Below are positions 16,617 through 24,831 of a DNA stretch of 64,000 bases, piece by piece (position 1 is the first letter of the stretch; each line of letters starts with the position of its first letter). The notes under the pieces were generated by a model. The model had not been told where the DNA came from and did no database searches. It saw only the letters and a program-made list of their open reading frames with translations. Both the position numbers and the translations under genes were made by a program. The stretch comes from Nocardia niigatensis NBRC 100131 (GTDB taxonomy: Bacteria > Actinomycetota > Actinomycetes > Mycobacteriales > Mycobacteriaceae), in the NCBI RefSeq assembly GCF_000308655.1, contig NZ_BAGC01000071.1:62001-126000 (forward strand). Direction: 5' to 3'.

Positions 16617-16622
16617 TAACCT
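16617..16622 (+). promoter_or_regulatory. -10 element of a leaderless promoter (small acetyltransferase)
   Basis: TAACCT, 7 nt before the ATG at 16630. Confidence 0.5.
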
Positions 16623-16629
16623 CGCATCC

Positions 16630-16962
16630 ATGTCGAGTGAGTCGGTCGAGGTCCGCAAGAACGCCGAACTGGATCGGTTCGAGTTGTACATCGACGGATA
16701 CCTCGCGGGGGTCGCGGCCTACCAGGACACCGCCCAGGAGCGGGCCTTCGTGCACACCGAGATCTACCCGCAGTTCGAGGGCCTCGGGTACGGGCGCAAG
16801 ATCGTGCAGGGCGCGCTGGACCAGACCCGCGACGAGGGGTTGGGGATCCTGCCGCTGTGCCCGATGGTGCGCCACTTCGTCGAATCCCGTCCCGAATACC
16901 TGGCTCTGGTCCCAGGGTGGTCGAGAGAACGGCTCAACCTCCCCGGCGCCGCGCGCGGCTAG
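16630..16962 (+). CDS. small GNAT-type N-acetyltransferase (YjdJ-like)
   Basis: A 110-residue protein of the minimal GNAT family. It has the beta-rich N-terminus DRFELYIDGYLAGVAAYQDT, acetyl-CoA-binding loop EGLGYGRKIVQGALDQ and the terminal LGILPLCPMVRHFVESRPEY. The last segment is characteristic of the YjdJ/At1g77540 class, where the Cys contributes to catalysis. Acceptors are not known for most members. It is probably cytoplasmic. Leaderless start. Its stop overlaps by 4 nt the stop of the convergent acyltransferase gene. Confidence 0.85.
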   Translation: MSSESVEVRKNAELDRFELYIDGYLAGVAAYQDTAQERAFVHTEIYPQFEGLGYGRKIVQGALDQTRDEGLGILPLCPMVRHFVESRPEYLALVPGWSRERLNLPGAARG

Positions 16963-17720
16963 TACGCCTTGACCGCACCGTCCAGCGCGACCTGCAGTTC
17001 GTCGCGCACCACCCGGGTGATCTCGGCGGGCTTGGTCGGCAGTTCCGCCACCGGCATGCCGAAATAGAAGCTGGCCGAGCGCGCTTCCTCCTTGGTGGGT
17101 TCCACCTTGGGGTCCAGCCGCGGGCCGTAGCTCAATCCGATACTCAGCAGCACCGGGTCCGCCCCGAGCTTCTTGGCCCGGAAAGCGATGTGCCCGATGC
17201 CTGTTCCGACCGCCTGCACCTGGCTGGGGTCCACGTCGTTGCAGGTGCCCTCCGGGAACACCGCGACCCCGTCGCCGCGCGCCATCCGCTCGGCGCAGAT
17301 GTCGATCATGCGCTGCCCGGCCGCGTTCACCGCGCGCAGGCCGTGATCCTTGCCCCGGAAGACCGGGATGCCGCCCATCATGTCGATGCGCCCGCGCAGC
17401 TCGGTCTCGGTGAAGAGTTCGTCCTTGGCCAGCACCCGGGTGCGCCCGATGACCGGTCGCAGCGCGCTGCGCCAGGCCATGGCGGCGACCGTGTACGGGT
17501 CCAGCTGGGAGAGGTGGTTCACCGCGATGAGCAGCGGCCGCCGCTGGGAGATGAACCCTCGCAGCCGCTCCCGCGCCCCGTCCGCGTAGGTGACCCGAGG
17601 CCGGTAGCGACGACCCAGCAGCCAGTAGGCCGCGCGGGCCTTCAGCAGGTTCTGCTGGTGGTCACGATAGAAGTCGTAGACGGCATCGCTGTTCTCGAGA
17701 ACAACCTCGGGGCGTTCCAT
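16959..17720 (-). CDS. 1-acylglycerol-3-phosphate O-acyltransferase-like protein
   Basis: A 253-residue lysophospholipid acyltransferase of the PlsC superfamily. The catalytic HX4D box is in LIAVNHLSQLDPYT (NH-LSQL-D). A substrate-binding block MGGIPVFRGKDHG and the FPEGTCND motif (family FPEGT) are present, with a V-x-SIGLSYGP block downstream. It probably acylates a glycerolipid at the inner membrane face. The start at 17720 is set by TAGGGT 7 nt upstream; a longer frame begins at 17939 but runs into the divergent yqgE gene. It is in a divergent arrangement with yqgE. Confidence 0.87.
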   Translation of the reverse strand: MERPEVVLENSDAVYDFYRDHQQNLLKARAAYWLLGRRYRPRVTYADGARERLRGFISQRRPLLIAVNHLSQLDPYTVAAMAWRSALRPVIGRTRVLAKDELFTETELRGRIDMMGGIPVFRGKDHGLRAVNAAGQRMIDICAERMARGDGVAVFPEGTCNDVDPSQVQAVGTGIGHIAFRAKKLGADPVLLSIGLSYGPRLDPKVEPTKEEARSASFYFGMPVAELPTKPAEITRVVRDELQVALDGAVKAY

Positions 17721-17727
17721 AGCGCCC

Positions 17728-17733
17728 ACCCTA
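17728..17733 (-). promoter_or_regulatory. -10 element of a leaderless promoter (acyltransferase)
   Basis: TAGGGT on the minus strand, 7 nt before the ATG at 17720. Confidence 0.55.
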
Positions 17734-17845
17734 GCTACCAACCGCAAGGTATGCGGGACAAGTTTTTCGCGGCCCGCAGCGGCACAAATGGGTAAGCGGC
17801 AAATTATTCGACGCAATTGGTCTGTCACAGTGCGATGATGGCTGG

Positions 17846-18460
17846 GTGGCACGCGCAGAGGAACACGGTGACCGTTCTCGACGCGAATTCCGGCACGAGG
17901 ACCAGGTGGTTCGGCCAGGGACCCTGCTGGTGTCCGCAACCGATCTGACCGAGCCGTCGTTCCGGCGATCGGTGGTCTACATCCTCGAACACAATGACGG
18001 CGGCACCTGGGGCGTTGTACTCAACAAGCCCAGTGATACCGCGCTGCACGATGTGCTCCCCAACTGGTCCGAGCTGGCCGCCGGCCCGCGCGCGCTCTAC
18101 ATCGGCGGCCCCGTGAAACGTGATGCGGCGCTGTGCCTGGCCACCATCAAGGTCGGTGCGTCCATCGCCGGGCTGGCCGGGGTGCGCCGGGTGGACGGCC
18201 GGGTGGCGCTGGTGGACCTGGATTCCGACCCGGACCGCCTGGAGGGTCTGGTGGAGGGTGTCCGCGTCTTCGCGGGCTACGCCGGCTGGACCTTCGGACA
18301 GCTGGAAGGGGAACTGGACCGCGGCGATTGGATCGTGCTCTCGGCCCTGCCCACCGACCCGCTGGCCGGCCGCGTCGACCTCTGGGCGCACGTCCTGCGC
18401 CGCCAGCCGCTGCCGCTCTCCCTGCTGGCCACCCATCCGATCGAACTGGAACGTAATTAG
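17846..18460 (+). CDS. UPF0301 (YqgE/AlgH) family protein
   Basis: A 204-residue protein. The family core is clear: RPGTLLVSATDLTEPSFRRS, VVYILEHNDGGTWGVVLNKP and LYIGGPVKRDAALCLA, with a late GYAGWTFGQLEGELDRGDW block. The biochemical role of YqgE/AlgH proteins is not settled. The M. tuberculosis member is Rv0038, which lies upstream of leuS as this gene does here, though 13 kb of accessory genes intervene. The GTG start has a GATGAT hexamer 6 nt upstream, possibly a weak leaderless promoter. Confidence 0.92.
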   Translation: MARAEEHGDRSRREFRHEDQVVRPGTLLVSATDLTEPSFRRSVVYILEHNDGGTWGVVLNKPSDTALHDVLPNWSELAAGPRALYIGGPVKRDAALCLATIKVGASIAGLAGVRRVDGRVALVDLDSDPDRLEGLVEGVRVFAGYAGWTFGQLEGELDRGDWIVLSALPTDPLAGRVDLWAHVLRRQPLPLSLLATHPIELERN

Positions 18461-18635
18461 GATCGTGGATCCGGTATGGCATGTTCGCCGTTCGGTACGC
18501 GACAACTGATCTGCTGCCGTATGGGTAACTCACCGGGTACTCCCAGAACTCGATCTGTTCCACACCGCCGGTCCGGTCACCGACCGGAGTGGCACCCGGC
18601 CGTCGGCAAGAGGCGCGGAGAGGCGGGCTAGCGCG

Positions 18636-19142
18636 ATGCCGGACGACCAGGCCGCTCTGCTTCGCGCGCTCTACGACGAGCACGCGGCGGCACTGTGGCG
18701 CTACACCTATGGGTTGGTCGGGGATCCGGGCCGGGCCGAGGACATCGTGCAGGAGACCCTGCTGCGCGCGTGGCAGCGGCCCAATGTGCTGGATCAGTCC
18801 ACCAGTTCGGCGCGAGCGTGGCTGTTCACGGTGGCCCGTAACCTGGCCGTGGACGAACATCGCAGCGCGCGCAGCCGGCGCGAATTCCGCACGGATCACC
18901 CACCCGAGGTTCCCGAACCGGACAAAACAGATAGGGCTCTGGACGGTTGGCTGGTGGCGGACGCGCTGGCGCGGCTGAGCGTCGATCACCGCGATGTGAT
19001 CGTCCGTGCCTACTACCGGGGTCTGTCCACGCATCAGATCGCGGAGGAACTGGAGATACCGGAGGGCACGGTCAAGTCCCGGATGCACTACGGCATGCGG
19101 GCATTGCGATTGGTGCTGCAGGAAATGGGGGTGACGAGATGA
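18636..19142 (+). CDS. sigL: ECF RNA polymerase sigma factor SigL
   Basis: A 168-residue ECF sigma factor. Region 2 reads LYDEHAAALWRYTYGLVGD ... AEDIVQETLLRAWQRP. Region 4 has LSVDHRDVIVRAYYRGLSTH and EIPEGTVKSRMHYGMRALR (HTH). No extra domain is present. The next gene overlaps by 4 nt (ATGA) and encodes a zinc-type anti-sigma factor closely similar in layout to M. tuberculosis RslA, which supports the SigL assignment. In mycobacteria SigL controls a small set of envelope and secreted-protein genes. A GGAGAGG element lies about 13 nt upstream of the ATG. Confidence 0.88.
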   Translation: MPDDQAALLRALYDEHAAALWRYTYGLVGDPGRAEDIVQETLLRAWQRPNVLDQSTSSARAWLFTVARNLAVDEHRSARSRREFRTDHPPEVPEPDKTDRALDGWLVADALARLSVDHRDVIVRAYYRGLSTHQIAEELEIPEGTVKSRMHYGMRALRLVLQEMGVTR

Positions 19143-19855
19143 CCGAGAGCCATGAGCTGTGTGATGGCTACAGCACCTGGGACGGCGCGTATGTGCTCGG
19201 CGCTCTCGCCCGGGACGACCGCCGCGAGTACGAGGAGCATCTGACCGGATGCGAATCCTGCCGCACGGCCGTGTCGAAACTGGCCGGACTGCCCGGCCTA
19301 CTGGCCCTGGTGGACGCCGAGACCGCGTTATCGGTTGCGGCGCAAGAGGATCCGCCGTCCACCGTGCCGCCGCCGCCCGAGCGGCTGCTGCCCACCCTGG
19401 CGGAGCGGGCCGCCAAACGGCGGCGCCGGGGGCGATGGGGGGCGATCGGCGGAGCAGTGGCGGCGGCGGCCGCGGCGGTGACCATCGCGATTCCGGTGAC
19501 CGCCTCCGTCGCCCAGCACGCGGGCCCGGCGTTCGTGCAGCAGGTGGTGGCGCAGGGCCCGCTGAAGCCGCAGACCGACACCCCGATCCAGGCCACCTTC
19601 AAGGTGATTTCGGTCAACGGACAGACCCGGGTGGACATGTGGTGCCAGTACCCGCCCTCCGACGAGGAGTATGTGTGGACGCTGTCACTGTGGGTGACCC
19701 GCGACGACGGCGTGCAGTCCAAACTCGCCGAGTGGACGGTCAAGCCGGGTCAGACACTGACGCCGGACGGCACCACCTCGGTGTCGCCGGAACAGTTGAA
19801 GACGGTCGAGATTCGCAACGGATCCGGGAAAATCCTGCTGGCAGCGGGCATCTAG
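19139..19855 (+). CDS. rslA: anti-sigma-L factor RslA
   Basis: A 238-residue membrane anti-sigma factor. The N-terminal zinc-binding domain has the HX3CX2C motif in EEHLTGCESC, preceded by YSTWDGAYVLGALARDDRR, which matches the RslA N-terminus. A basic stretch RRRRGRWG leads into one membrane helix (about residues 103-125). The extracytoplasmic domain includes SLWVTRDDGVQSKLAEWTVK, again like RslA. It should hold SigL inactive and release it on a redox or envelope signal. It is translationally coupled to sigL and converges on the DrrB-like gene with a 3-nt gap. Confidence 0.88.
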   Translation: MTESHELCDGYSTWDGAYVLGALARDDRREYEEHLTGCESCRTAVSKLAGLPGLLALVDAETALSVAAQEDPPSTVPPPPERLLPTLAERAAKRRRRGRWGAIGGAVAAAAAAVTIAIPVTASVAQHAGPAFVQQVVAQGPLKPQTDTPIQATFKVISVNGQTRVDMWCQYPPSDEEYVWTLSLWVTRDDGVQSKLAEWTVKPGQTLTPDGTTSVSPEQLKTVEIRNGSGKILLAAGI

Positions 19856-19858
19856 CGG

Positions 19859-20680
19859 CTATCGGATCTTGCGCCGGAACGTCGTTGTGGACCAGAAGTA
19901 TCCGAACCCGCCGATCGCCACGCACCAGCCGATGGCCAGCAACCCGTTGTGCCCGATCGGCCCGCCCATCAGCAACCCCCGCAGGGTCTCGGTGATGGGT
20001 GTGAAGGGCTGGTATTCGGCGAACTGCTTCACACCGGCCGGCATGGTGGCGGTGGGCACCAGGCCGCTGCCGAGGAAGGGCAGCAGCATGATCGGCATCG
20101 GCAGATTGGAGGCACTCTCCGGAGTCTGCGCGACCAGGCCGAAGCCGACGCCGAGCCAGTTCACCGCGAACACCATCAGGCCGATGAGCCCCAGCGCCGC
20201 CAGCCATTCCAGCGCGTCGGCGTGCGGGCGGAAGCCGATGGCCAGTGCCGCCAGCGTCATCACGAGCACGCCCGCCATGCCCTGGATCCAGGTGCCCGCC
20301 ACGTGCCCGGTCAGCACCGAGGGATGCGAGAAGTGCATGGTGCGAAAGCGATTGACGATGCCCTTGGTCATATCGGTGGCCACGCCGACGGCGATGCCCG
20401 CGATCATGTAGGCCGGGATCAGCAGCATCATGCCGGGCGTCAGGTAGTCGATGTAGCGACCGCCGGTCGAGGACTTCAGCGCGCCGCCGAACACGAAGTC
20501 GAAGAGCAGCAGCAAGACCACCGGCATGATGACCAGGGCGAAGGTCATGCCCGGATATCGTTTGGCGTGCACCAGATTCCGGCGCAACATGGTCATGGAA
20601 TCGGTGACGGACGTGGTGAGTGTGCGCCCACCCGTCACCCCACCGCCACTCCTGACGGAATCGCTGTGCGATGCAATCAT
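19859..20680 (-). CDS. DrrB-type ABC-2 permease
   Basis: A 273-residue permease of the daunorubicin-resistance exporter class. It has a cytoplasmic N-terminus (TTSVTDSMTMLRRNLVHAKR), six helices starting with TFALVIMPVVLLLLFDFVFG, and the ABC-2 signature region TDMTKGIVNRFRTMHFSHPS, which is typical of DrrB-like permeases. The ATG at 20680 overlaps the ATPase stop (ATGA), so they are coupled. It likely exports a lipophilic drug, lipid or secondary metabolite. The four-gene biosynthetic operon at 22420 lies nearby on the opposite strand, but a link is speculative. Confidence 0.88.
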   Translation of the reverse strand: MIASHSDSVRSGGGVTGGRTLTTSVTDSMTMLRRNLVHAKRYPGMTFALVIMPVVLLLLFDFVFGGALKSSTGGRYIDYLTPGMMLLIPAYMIAGIAVGVATDMTKGIVNRFRTMHFSHPSVLTGHVAGTWIQGMAGVLVMTLAALAIGFRPHADALEWLAALGLIGLMVFAVNWLGVGFGLVAQTPESASNLPMPIMLLPFLGSGLVPTATMPAGVKQFAEYQPFTPITETLRGLLMGGPIGHNGLLAIGWCVAIGGFGYFWSTTTFRRKIR

Positions 20681-21636
20681 TTCTGGGTCTCCTTCGCGGG
20701 AGTGTGGCCGCCGGTGAGGGCCAGGAAGACGTCGTCGAGATCGGGGGTATGCACCGACAGTCCCGCGGGCTCGACCCGTGCGGCGTCGAGGCGATCGATC
20801 ACCTCGCGCACCGAGCGCACCGCGCCGTCGCTCGGAACGGCCAGCGTGAGGTCGCCGTTGACCTGCGCGGTGCTGCCGAAAAGCAGTGCGGCGGCCTCGA
20901 ATTCGGGACGCTCGGTGAAGGCCAGGCGGATGTAGCCGCCGGGCACCATGCGCTTGAGCTGATCGGCGGTGCCCTCCGCGACCAGGCGGCCCTGGTGCAG
21001 CACGGCGATGCGATCGGCGAGCTGGTCGGCCTCCTCCAGGTACTGGGTGGTCAGGAAGATGGTGACGCCGCGCGAGGTGAGGTCGCGGATGATGTCCCAC
21101 ATGGCCCGCCGGCTGCGCGGATCCAGGCCGACGGTGGGCTCGTCGAGGAAGATGATGCGCGGATCGCCGACCAGGGTCATGGCCAGATCGAGGCGGCGGG
21201 TCATGCCGCCGGAGTAGCTGGACGCGACCTTGTCGGCGGCCTCCTCCAGATCGAAGGCGGCCAGCAGTTCGGCTGCCCGCCTGCGGTTCTCGCCGCGCGG
21301 CAGGTGGTGCAGATCCCCCATGAGCAGCAGGTTCTCGCGCCCGGTGAGCAGTTCGTCGACGGCCGAGAACTGGCCGGTCACGCCGATGACCGAGCGCACC
21401 CCGTCGGGATCGGTGGCGAGATCGTGTCCGCCGACGGCGATTTCGCCGCCATCCGGGCGCTTCAGTGTGGACAGGATCTCCACGGTAGTGGTCTTGCCCG
21501 CGCCGTTGGGGCCGAGCAGCGAGAAGACGGTGCCCTCGGGGACCCTGAAGTCGATGCGGTCGAGCACGATGTGCTCGCCGAAGGATTTGCACAGGCCGGT
21601 GACCGCGATGGCCGCCGAACCGCTGTGGTTGTCCAT
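20677..21636 (-). CDS. DrrA-type ABC transporter ATP-binding protein
   Basis: A 319-residue ATPase of the daunorubicin-resistance DrrA family. Walker A is LGPNGAGKTTTV, the Q-loop is GVTGQFSAVDELLTGRENLL (family hallmark), the signature is SYSGGMTRRLDLAMTL, Walker B is RIIFLDEPTVGLDPRSR and the H-like switch is LTTQYLEEADQLAD with Gln-Tyr in place of the usual His-Asp, as is common in this family. A C-terminal regulatory extension follows. A GAGGGAG Shine-Dalgarno precedes the ATG. It forms the DrrAB pair with the next gene and lies 130 bp downstream of the EXLDI gene. Confidence 0.92.
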   Translation of the reverse strand: MDNHSGSAAIAVTGLCKSFGEHIVLDRIDFRVPEGTVFSLLGPNGAGKTTTVEILSTLKRPDGGEIAVGGHDLATDPDGVRSVIGVTGQFSAVDELLTGRENLLLMGDLHHLPRGENRRRAAELLAAFDLEEAADKVASSYSGGMTRRLDLAMTLVGDPRIIFLDEPTVGLDPRSRRAMWDIIRDLTSRGVTIFLTTQYLEEADQLADRIAVLHQGRLVAEGTADQLKRMVPGGYIRLAFTERPEFEAAALLFGSTAQVNGDLTLAVPSDGAVRSVREVIDRLDAARVEPAGLSVHTPDLDDVFLALTGGHTPAKETQK

Positions 21637-21766
21637 GTCTCCCTCTCATCAATAGATAGCCATGAATGCATGCATCATCCAGGCCGTGACCGCGGAGGCG
21701 TGCGATCAAAGTTGTCGGGTAATACTGCTGTTCAGTTGCGGGACAAGCCCTCCGGCGGCAGCGGAC

Positions 21767-22270
21767 CTAGATGTCGAGGTCCTCTACCTGCGAGTGCTCG
21801 GCGGCGTCCAGGATGCGGGCGTAGAGGCGGTCCGGGATCTTGCCCTGGAGTTCGCCGAGGGTGTCGTAGACCTCCAGGGTGAAATCGCCCCAATCCTGTT
21901 CGCCCAGACCGAGGAAGCGCCGCCAATTGCGCCAGTTGGTGTCGGTCGGAAACTCCGACCAGTTGGAGTAGTGGCTGTGCACCGCGTACGCGCCTTTGCG
22001 AGTGCGGTACACCCGGATGTCCTCGATGCGCTCGTCGGCCATCTGGTGCCAGTGGGTGAGCAGGGTGCCGGAGAACCGGACCTGCCGGGTGCCGTCCTTG
22101 CCCACCTTCAGGACCACCTCGTCGTAGCCCTGCTGACGGCCCTCCTCAAGCTCGATGAAGCGCCGCAACGCCGTCACGATCGCGCCCGACAGATTGCCCC
22201 CCACCAGTTCCTGTGCGCGCTGGAACAGTTTGAGGTCATCATCGGATACGTAGATCGTCTTGTTCGGCAT
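21767..22270 (-). CDS. EXLDI-family protein with ribbon-helix-helix N-terminus
   Basis: A 167-residue protein. The N-terminus NKTIYVSDDDLKLFQRAQEL plus GAIVTALRRFIELEE fits a ribbon-helix-helix (Arc/MetJ-type) DNA-binding domain. The remainder is rich in aromatic and charged residues (HWHQMADERIEDIRVYRTRK, WRNWRRFLG). The chain ends in EDLDI, the terminal signature after which the EXLDI family is named. The start at 22270 is set by the -10 TATAGT 6 nt upstream. That -10 overlaps a perfect 16-bp palindrome, so it is a probable autorepressor. It precedes drrAB-like genes on the same strand and may control them. The C-terminal domain, possibly ligand-sensing, is of unknown function. Confidence 0.8.
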   Translation of the reverse strand: MPNKTIYVSDDDLKLFQRAQELVGGNLSGAIVTALRRFIELEEGRQQGYDEVVLKVGKDGTRQVRFSGTLLTHWHQMADERIEDIRVYRTRKGAYAVHSHYSNWSEFPTDTNWRNWRRFLGLGEQDWGDFTLEVYDTLGELQGKIPDRLYARILDAAEHSQVEDLDI

Positions 22271-22276
22271 GACCCA

Positions 22277-22294
22277 ACTATACGTAGACGTATA
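22277..22294 (-). promoter_or_regulatory. leaderless promoter overlapped by a palindromic operator (EXLDI gene)
   Basis: -10 TATAGT (22277-22282, minus strand), 6 nt before the start codon. The perfect inverted repeat TATACGT-AG-ACGTATA (22279-22294) covers most of it. Repression by blocking the polymerase is the obvious reading. The ThDP operon starts 126 bp away on the other strand. Confidence 0.65.
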
Positions 22295-22419
22295 CATACA
22301 CGGCAAGAGGTAGGTCCGCCCGGCTCCCGAGTCACCGGATTGAACCGGTCAGCACTCGAATTTCGTATCCCGGATGAAGGCACTCGGGCACCGGCGGCTG
22401 CCACCGAGAGGAGGCGCCC

Positions 22420-24123
22420 ATGCACAGCGGTACACGGGTCGCGGACCAGTTGGTCAAAGCGGTGTCGGCGCTGGGCGTGCGGCATATCTTCGGCGTCGAC
22501 GGAGCGAATATCGAGGACCTCTACGACGCGGCCTTCGACCATCGGGATCGGATCACCGCCGTGGTGGCCAAGCACGAATTCGGGGCGGCCACCATGGCGG
22601 ATGGGTACGCGCGGTCGACCTCCGGCCTCGGCGTCGTGTGCGCGACCTCCGGCGGCGGCGCCATGAACCTGGTTGCCGGGCTGGCCGAATCGTTCGCCTC
22701 CCGGGTGCCGGTGCTGGCGCTGATCGGGCAGCCCCCGACCGTCCTGGAGGGCAAGGGCGCGTTCCAGGACACCAGCGGGCAGGCCGGCGCCTTCGACGCG
22801 GTCGCGCTCTACACGCCGATCTCGCACTACTGTGCCCGTGTGGAGGCCCCCGCCGACCTGCCCGCGCACCTCTCCCGCGCGGTCACCGCCACCCGCCGCG
22901 GCGGACCCGCGGTGCTGTTGCTGCCCAAGGACATTCAGCAGGCCGACCTGGTCACCCCGGAGTTCGCGCCGCCCGCGCGCGCCTACCGCCGCGATATCGA
23001 GAACCTGCGGCGGGTGCTGCACACCGTGCGCGCCGCCCGCGCCGTCGGCAAGATCGTGATCATCGCGGGCGACCAGGTGGCCCGCGACGACGCCCGCGAC
23101 GAACTGGCCGCCTTCGCCGCCGCCGTCGACGCCGCCGTCGGGGTCGCGCCCGACGCCAAGGACGTCTACCACCACGCGGACCCCGGCAGCTGTGGTGTCG
23201 CGGGCAGCATGGGCAATCCCGAACTGCTCGACGCCCTGCGCGGCGCGTCGCTGTGCCTGCTCATCGGCACCCGCATGCCGGTCACCGCGCGGGCCGGGAT
23301 GGAGGACGCGCTCGCGGCGGTGCCGCTGGCCGGCATCGGCGCGCTGCCGCCGTTCCTGCCCGCCGCGCACGCGCACAGCAACGACCTGGCCGAGTCCCTG
23401 GCCGAGCTGATCGGCGAATTGGATTCCGGCGGCGGCGAACCCGAGGCGCGGATCATCCCGCTGCGCCCGCGCCCGCCCGGCGAGGCCGCCCTGACACCGC
23501 TGCCGGTGCCGCCCTCGGACGGCCCCGGGCTGCGCTATCGCGAGGTGGTGGAGACCGTCAACGACGCGCTGCCCGCGGGCGCGGACGTCTTCGCCGACGC
23601 GGGCAATACCGGTGCGGCCGTGGTGCATCACCTGCGGCTGCCCCGCGACGGCCGGTTCACGGTAGCGCTGGGGATGGGCGGCATGGGCTACGCGTTCGGC
23701 GCCGGGATCGGGTCGGCCTTCGCCCGGCACCGCCACCCCGGCGGCGGGCTGCGCCGCACCTTCGTCATCGCCGGCGACGGGGCGTTCTTCATGCACGGCT
23801 TGGAGATTCACACCGCGATCGAGCATCGGCTACCGATCACGTTCATCGTGCTCAACAACAACGCGCACGCCATGTGCGTCACGCGCGAGCAGCTGTACTA
23901 CGGGGATCGCTACAGCTTCAACAGGTTTCGTCCCGCGTATCCGGGCGCGGGGATGGCCGCCATGTTCCCGGATCTGTGCACCCACGCACCGGAGAACCGG
24001 GCCGAGCTGGCCGCGGCACTGCGGCACTGCGCCGACCGCCCGGGACCGTCGTTCGTCGCGATCGACTGCGATCCCGACGAAATCCCGCCGTTCACACCGT
24101 TCCTGACGCCACCCAGGAGGTAG
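22420..24123 (+). CDS. thiamine diphosphate-dependent enzyme, acetolactate-synthase-like
   Basis: A 567-residue ThDP enzyme with the three-domain AHAS/pyruvate-oxidase layout. The N-terminal Pyr domain has catalytic Glu53 (AKHEFGAATMADGYAR) and GKGAFQDTSGQ. A central domain includes VGKIVIIAGDQVARDDARDE. The C-terminal PP domain has the GDG...NNN cofactor motif (IAGDGAFFMHGLEIHTAIEH ... IVLNNNAHAM, about residues 450-485). The divergent segment after it (CVTREQLYYGDRYSFNRFRP) and the operon context argue against a housekeeping IlvB. It probably decarboxylates a 2-keto acid and transfers the resulting acyl carbanion. GAGGAGG precedes the ATG. It is the first gene of a tight four-gene operon. 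Confidence 0.85.
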   Translation: MHSGTRVADQLVKAVSALGVRHIFGVDGANIEDLYDAAFDHRDRITAVVAKHEFGAATMADGYARSTSGLGVVCATSGGGAMNLVAGLAESFASRVPVLALIGQPPTVLEGKGAFQDTSGQAGAFDAVALYTPISHYCARVEAPADLPAHLSRAVTATRRGGPAVLLLPKDIQQADLVTPEFAPPARAYRRDIENLRRVLHTVRAARAVGKIVIIAGDQVARDDARDELAAFAAAVDAAVGVAPDAKDVYHHADPGSCGVAGSMGNPELLDALRGASLCLLIGTRMPVTARAGMEDALAAVPLAGIGALPPFLPAAHAHSNDLAESLAELIGELDSGGGEPEARIIPLRPRPPGEAALTPLPVPPSDGPGLRYREVVETVNDALPAGADVFADAGNTGAAVVHHLRLPRDGRFTVALGMGGMGYAFGAGIGSAFARHRHPGGGLRRTFVIAGDGAFFMHGLEIHTAIEHRLPITFIVLNNNAHAMCVTREQLYYGDRYSFNRFRPAYPGAGMAAMFPDLCTHAPENRAELAAALRHCADRPGPSFVAIDCDPDEIPPFTPFLTPPRR

Positions 24124-24126
24124 CCC

Positions 24127-24822
24127 GTGACCCCCAGCGCCCTGCCCGCCCTCAGCGATATCCCGGAAACCGCGGTGCCCGGCCTGCTGCGCATCGAGAA
24201 CTCCGATCGCGAGGCCACCACCCCGATCATCCTGGACATGCTGCGGTCGGTGTATCCGCACGACCAGATCTTCGGCGACTTCTGCCCGGTCCAGGGCTAC
24301 ATCGAAGCCCCGCCCCGGGAGCTGTACGAGTACCTGGCCGACACCCGGAGCCTGGAGGAATGGACCTACAGCCTGCGTGGATTCACCGAGACCGAGGAAC
24401 CCGGACTGTGGGTGTCGCACGATCGGCTGGGCGACAGCACCAAGATCTACACCCGCACCGTCGCCAATCCAGACGCCATGACCGTGGACTACCACTGCGC
24501 CTGGGATCAGAGCGACCACCTGTGGATGGTCTACCTGATGCGGGTGGTCGACGCCCAGGTGGTGTTCGACAAGCCGGGCTCGGTGGTGCTGTGGACGAAC
24601 TGCCACCACCCGTTCTACGACAAGAACCCCTACCAGGACACCGCGCCCGACAAACGCAAGGTGTGGGTGGGCGACTTCTGGGAGATGTTCTCCGCCGGGC
24701 ATCAATTGGAGCTCGACAATTTGCGGGCCATCGCGGAGTACCGCGCTTCGCACGGGCTGCCCATCAAGCCCGCATGGATGCAGAGCGCCGGGGAGACGCA
24801 GAGCGTCGCGGACAGGAAGTGA
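24127..24822 (+). CDS. SRPBCC (START-like) domain protein
   Basis: A 231-residue protein with an SRPBCC/Bet v1-type pattern. It has FGDFCPVQGYIEAPPRELYE, a helix YLADTRSLEEWTYSLRG, alternating beta strands (DAMTVDYHCAWDQSD, LWMVYLMRVVDAQVVF) and a long C-terminal helix. Such folds bind hydrophobic ligands and include cyclases and aromatases of polyketide pathways. The GTG start is 3 nt after the ThDP gene stop, with AGGAGG overlapping that stop. As part of the operon it may bind or cyclise the product of the ThDP or KAS-like enzyme. The specific chemistry is inferred, not shown. Confidence 0.7.
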   Translation: MTPSALPALSDIPETAVPGLLRIENSDREATTPIILDMLRSVYPHDQIFGDFCPVQGYIEAPPRELYEYLADTRSLEEWTYSLRGFTETEEPGLWVSHDRLGDSTKIYTRTVANPDAMTVDYHCAWDQSDHLWMVYLMRVVDAQVVFDKPGSVVLWTNCHHPFYDKNPYQDTAPDKRKVWVGDFWEMFSAGHQLELDNLRAIAEYRASHGLPIKPAWMQSAGETQSVADRK

Positions 24823-24831
24823 GGAGCAGCC

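Noticed and set aside
19859..21709. Minus-strand frame joining the DrrB permease to upstream sequence as a 616-residue protein
   Set aside because: The upstream part is the out-of-frame shadow of the DrrA gene. The permease proper starts at 20680 with an ATGA overlap.
22174..23826. Long minus-strand frame opposite the ThDP enzyme gene
   Set aside because: Low-complexity Gly/Arg/His composition; the plus strand carries the conserved ThDP motifs.
22420..24123. Calling the ThDP enzyme a housekeeping acetolactate synthase (ilvB)
   Set aside because: No regulatory subunit or ilv gene is adjacent, the C-terminal segment differs, and it is locked into a four-gene operon with a KAS-like enzyme and an aminotransferase.
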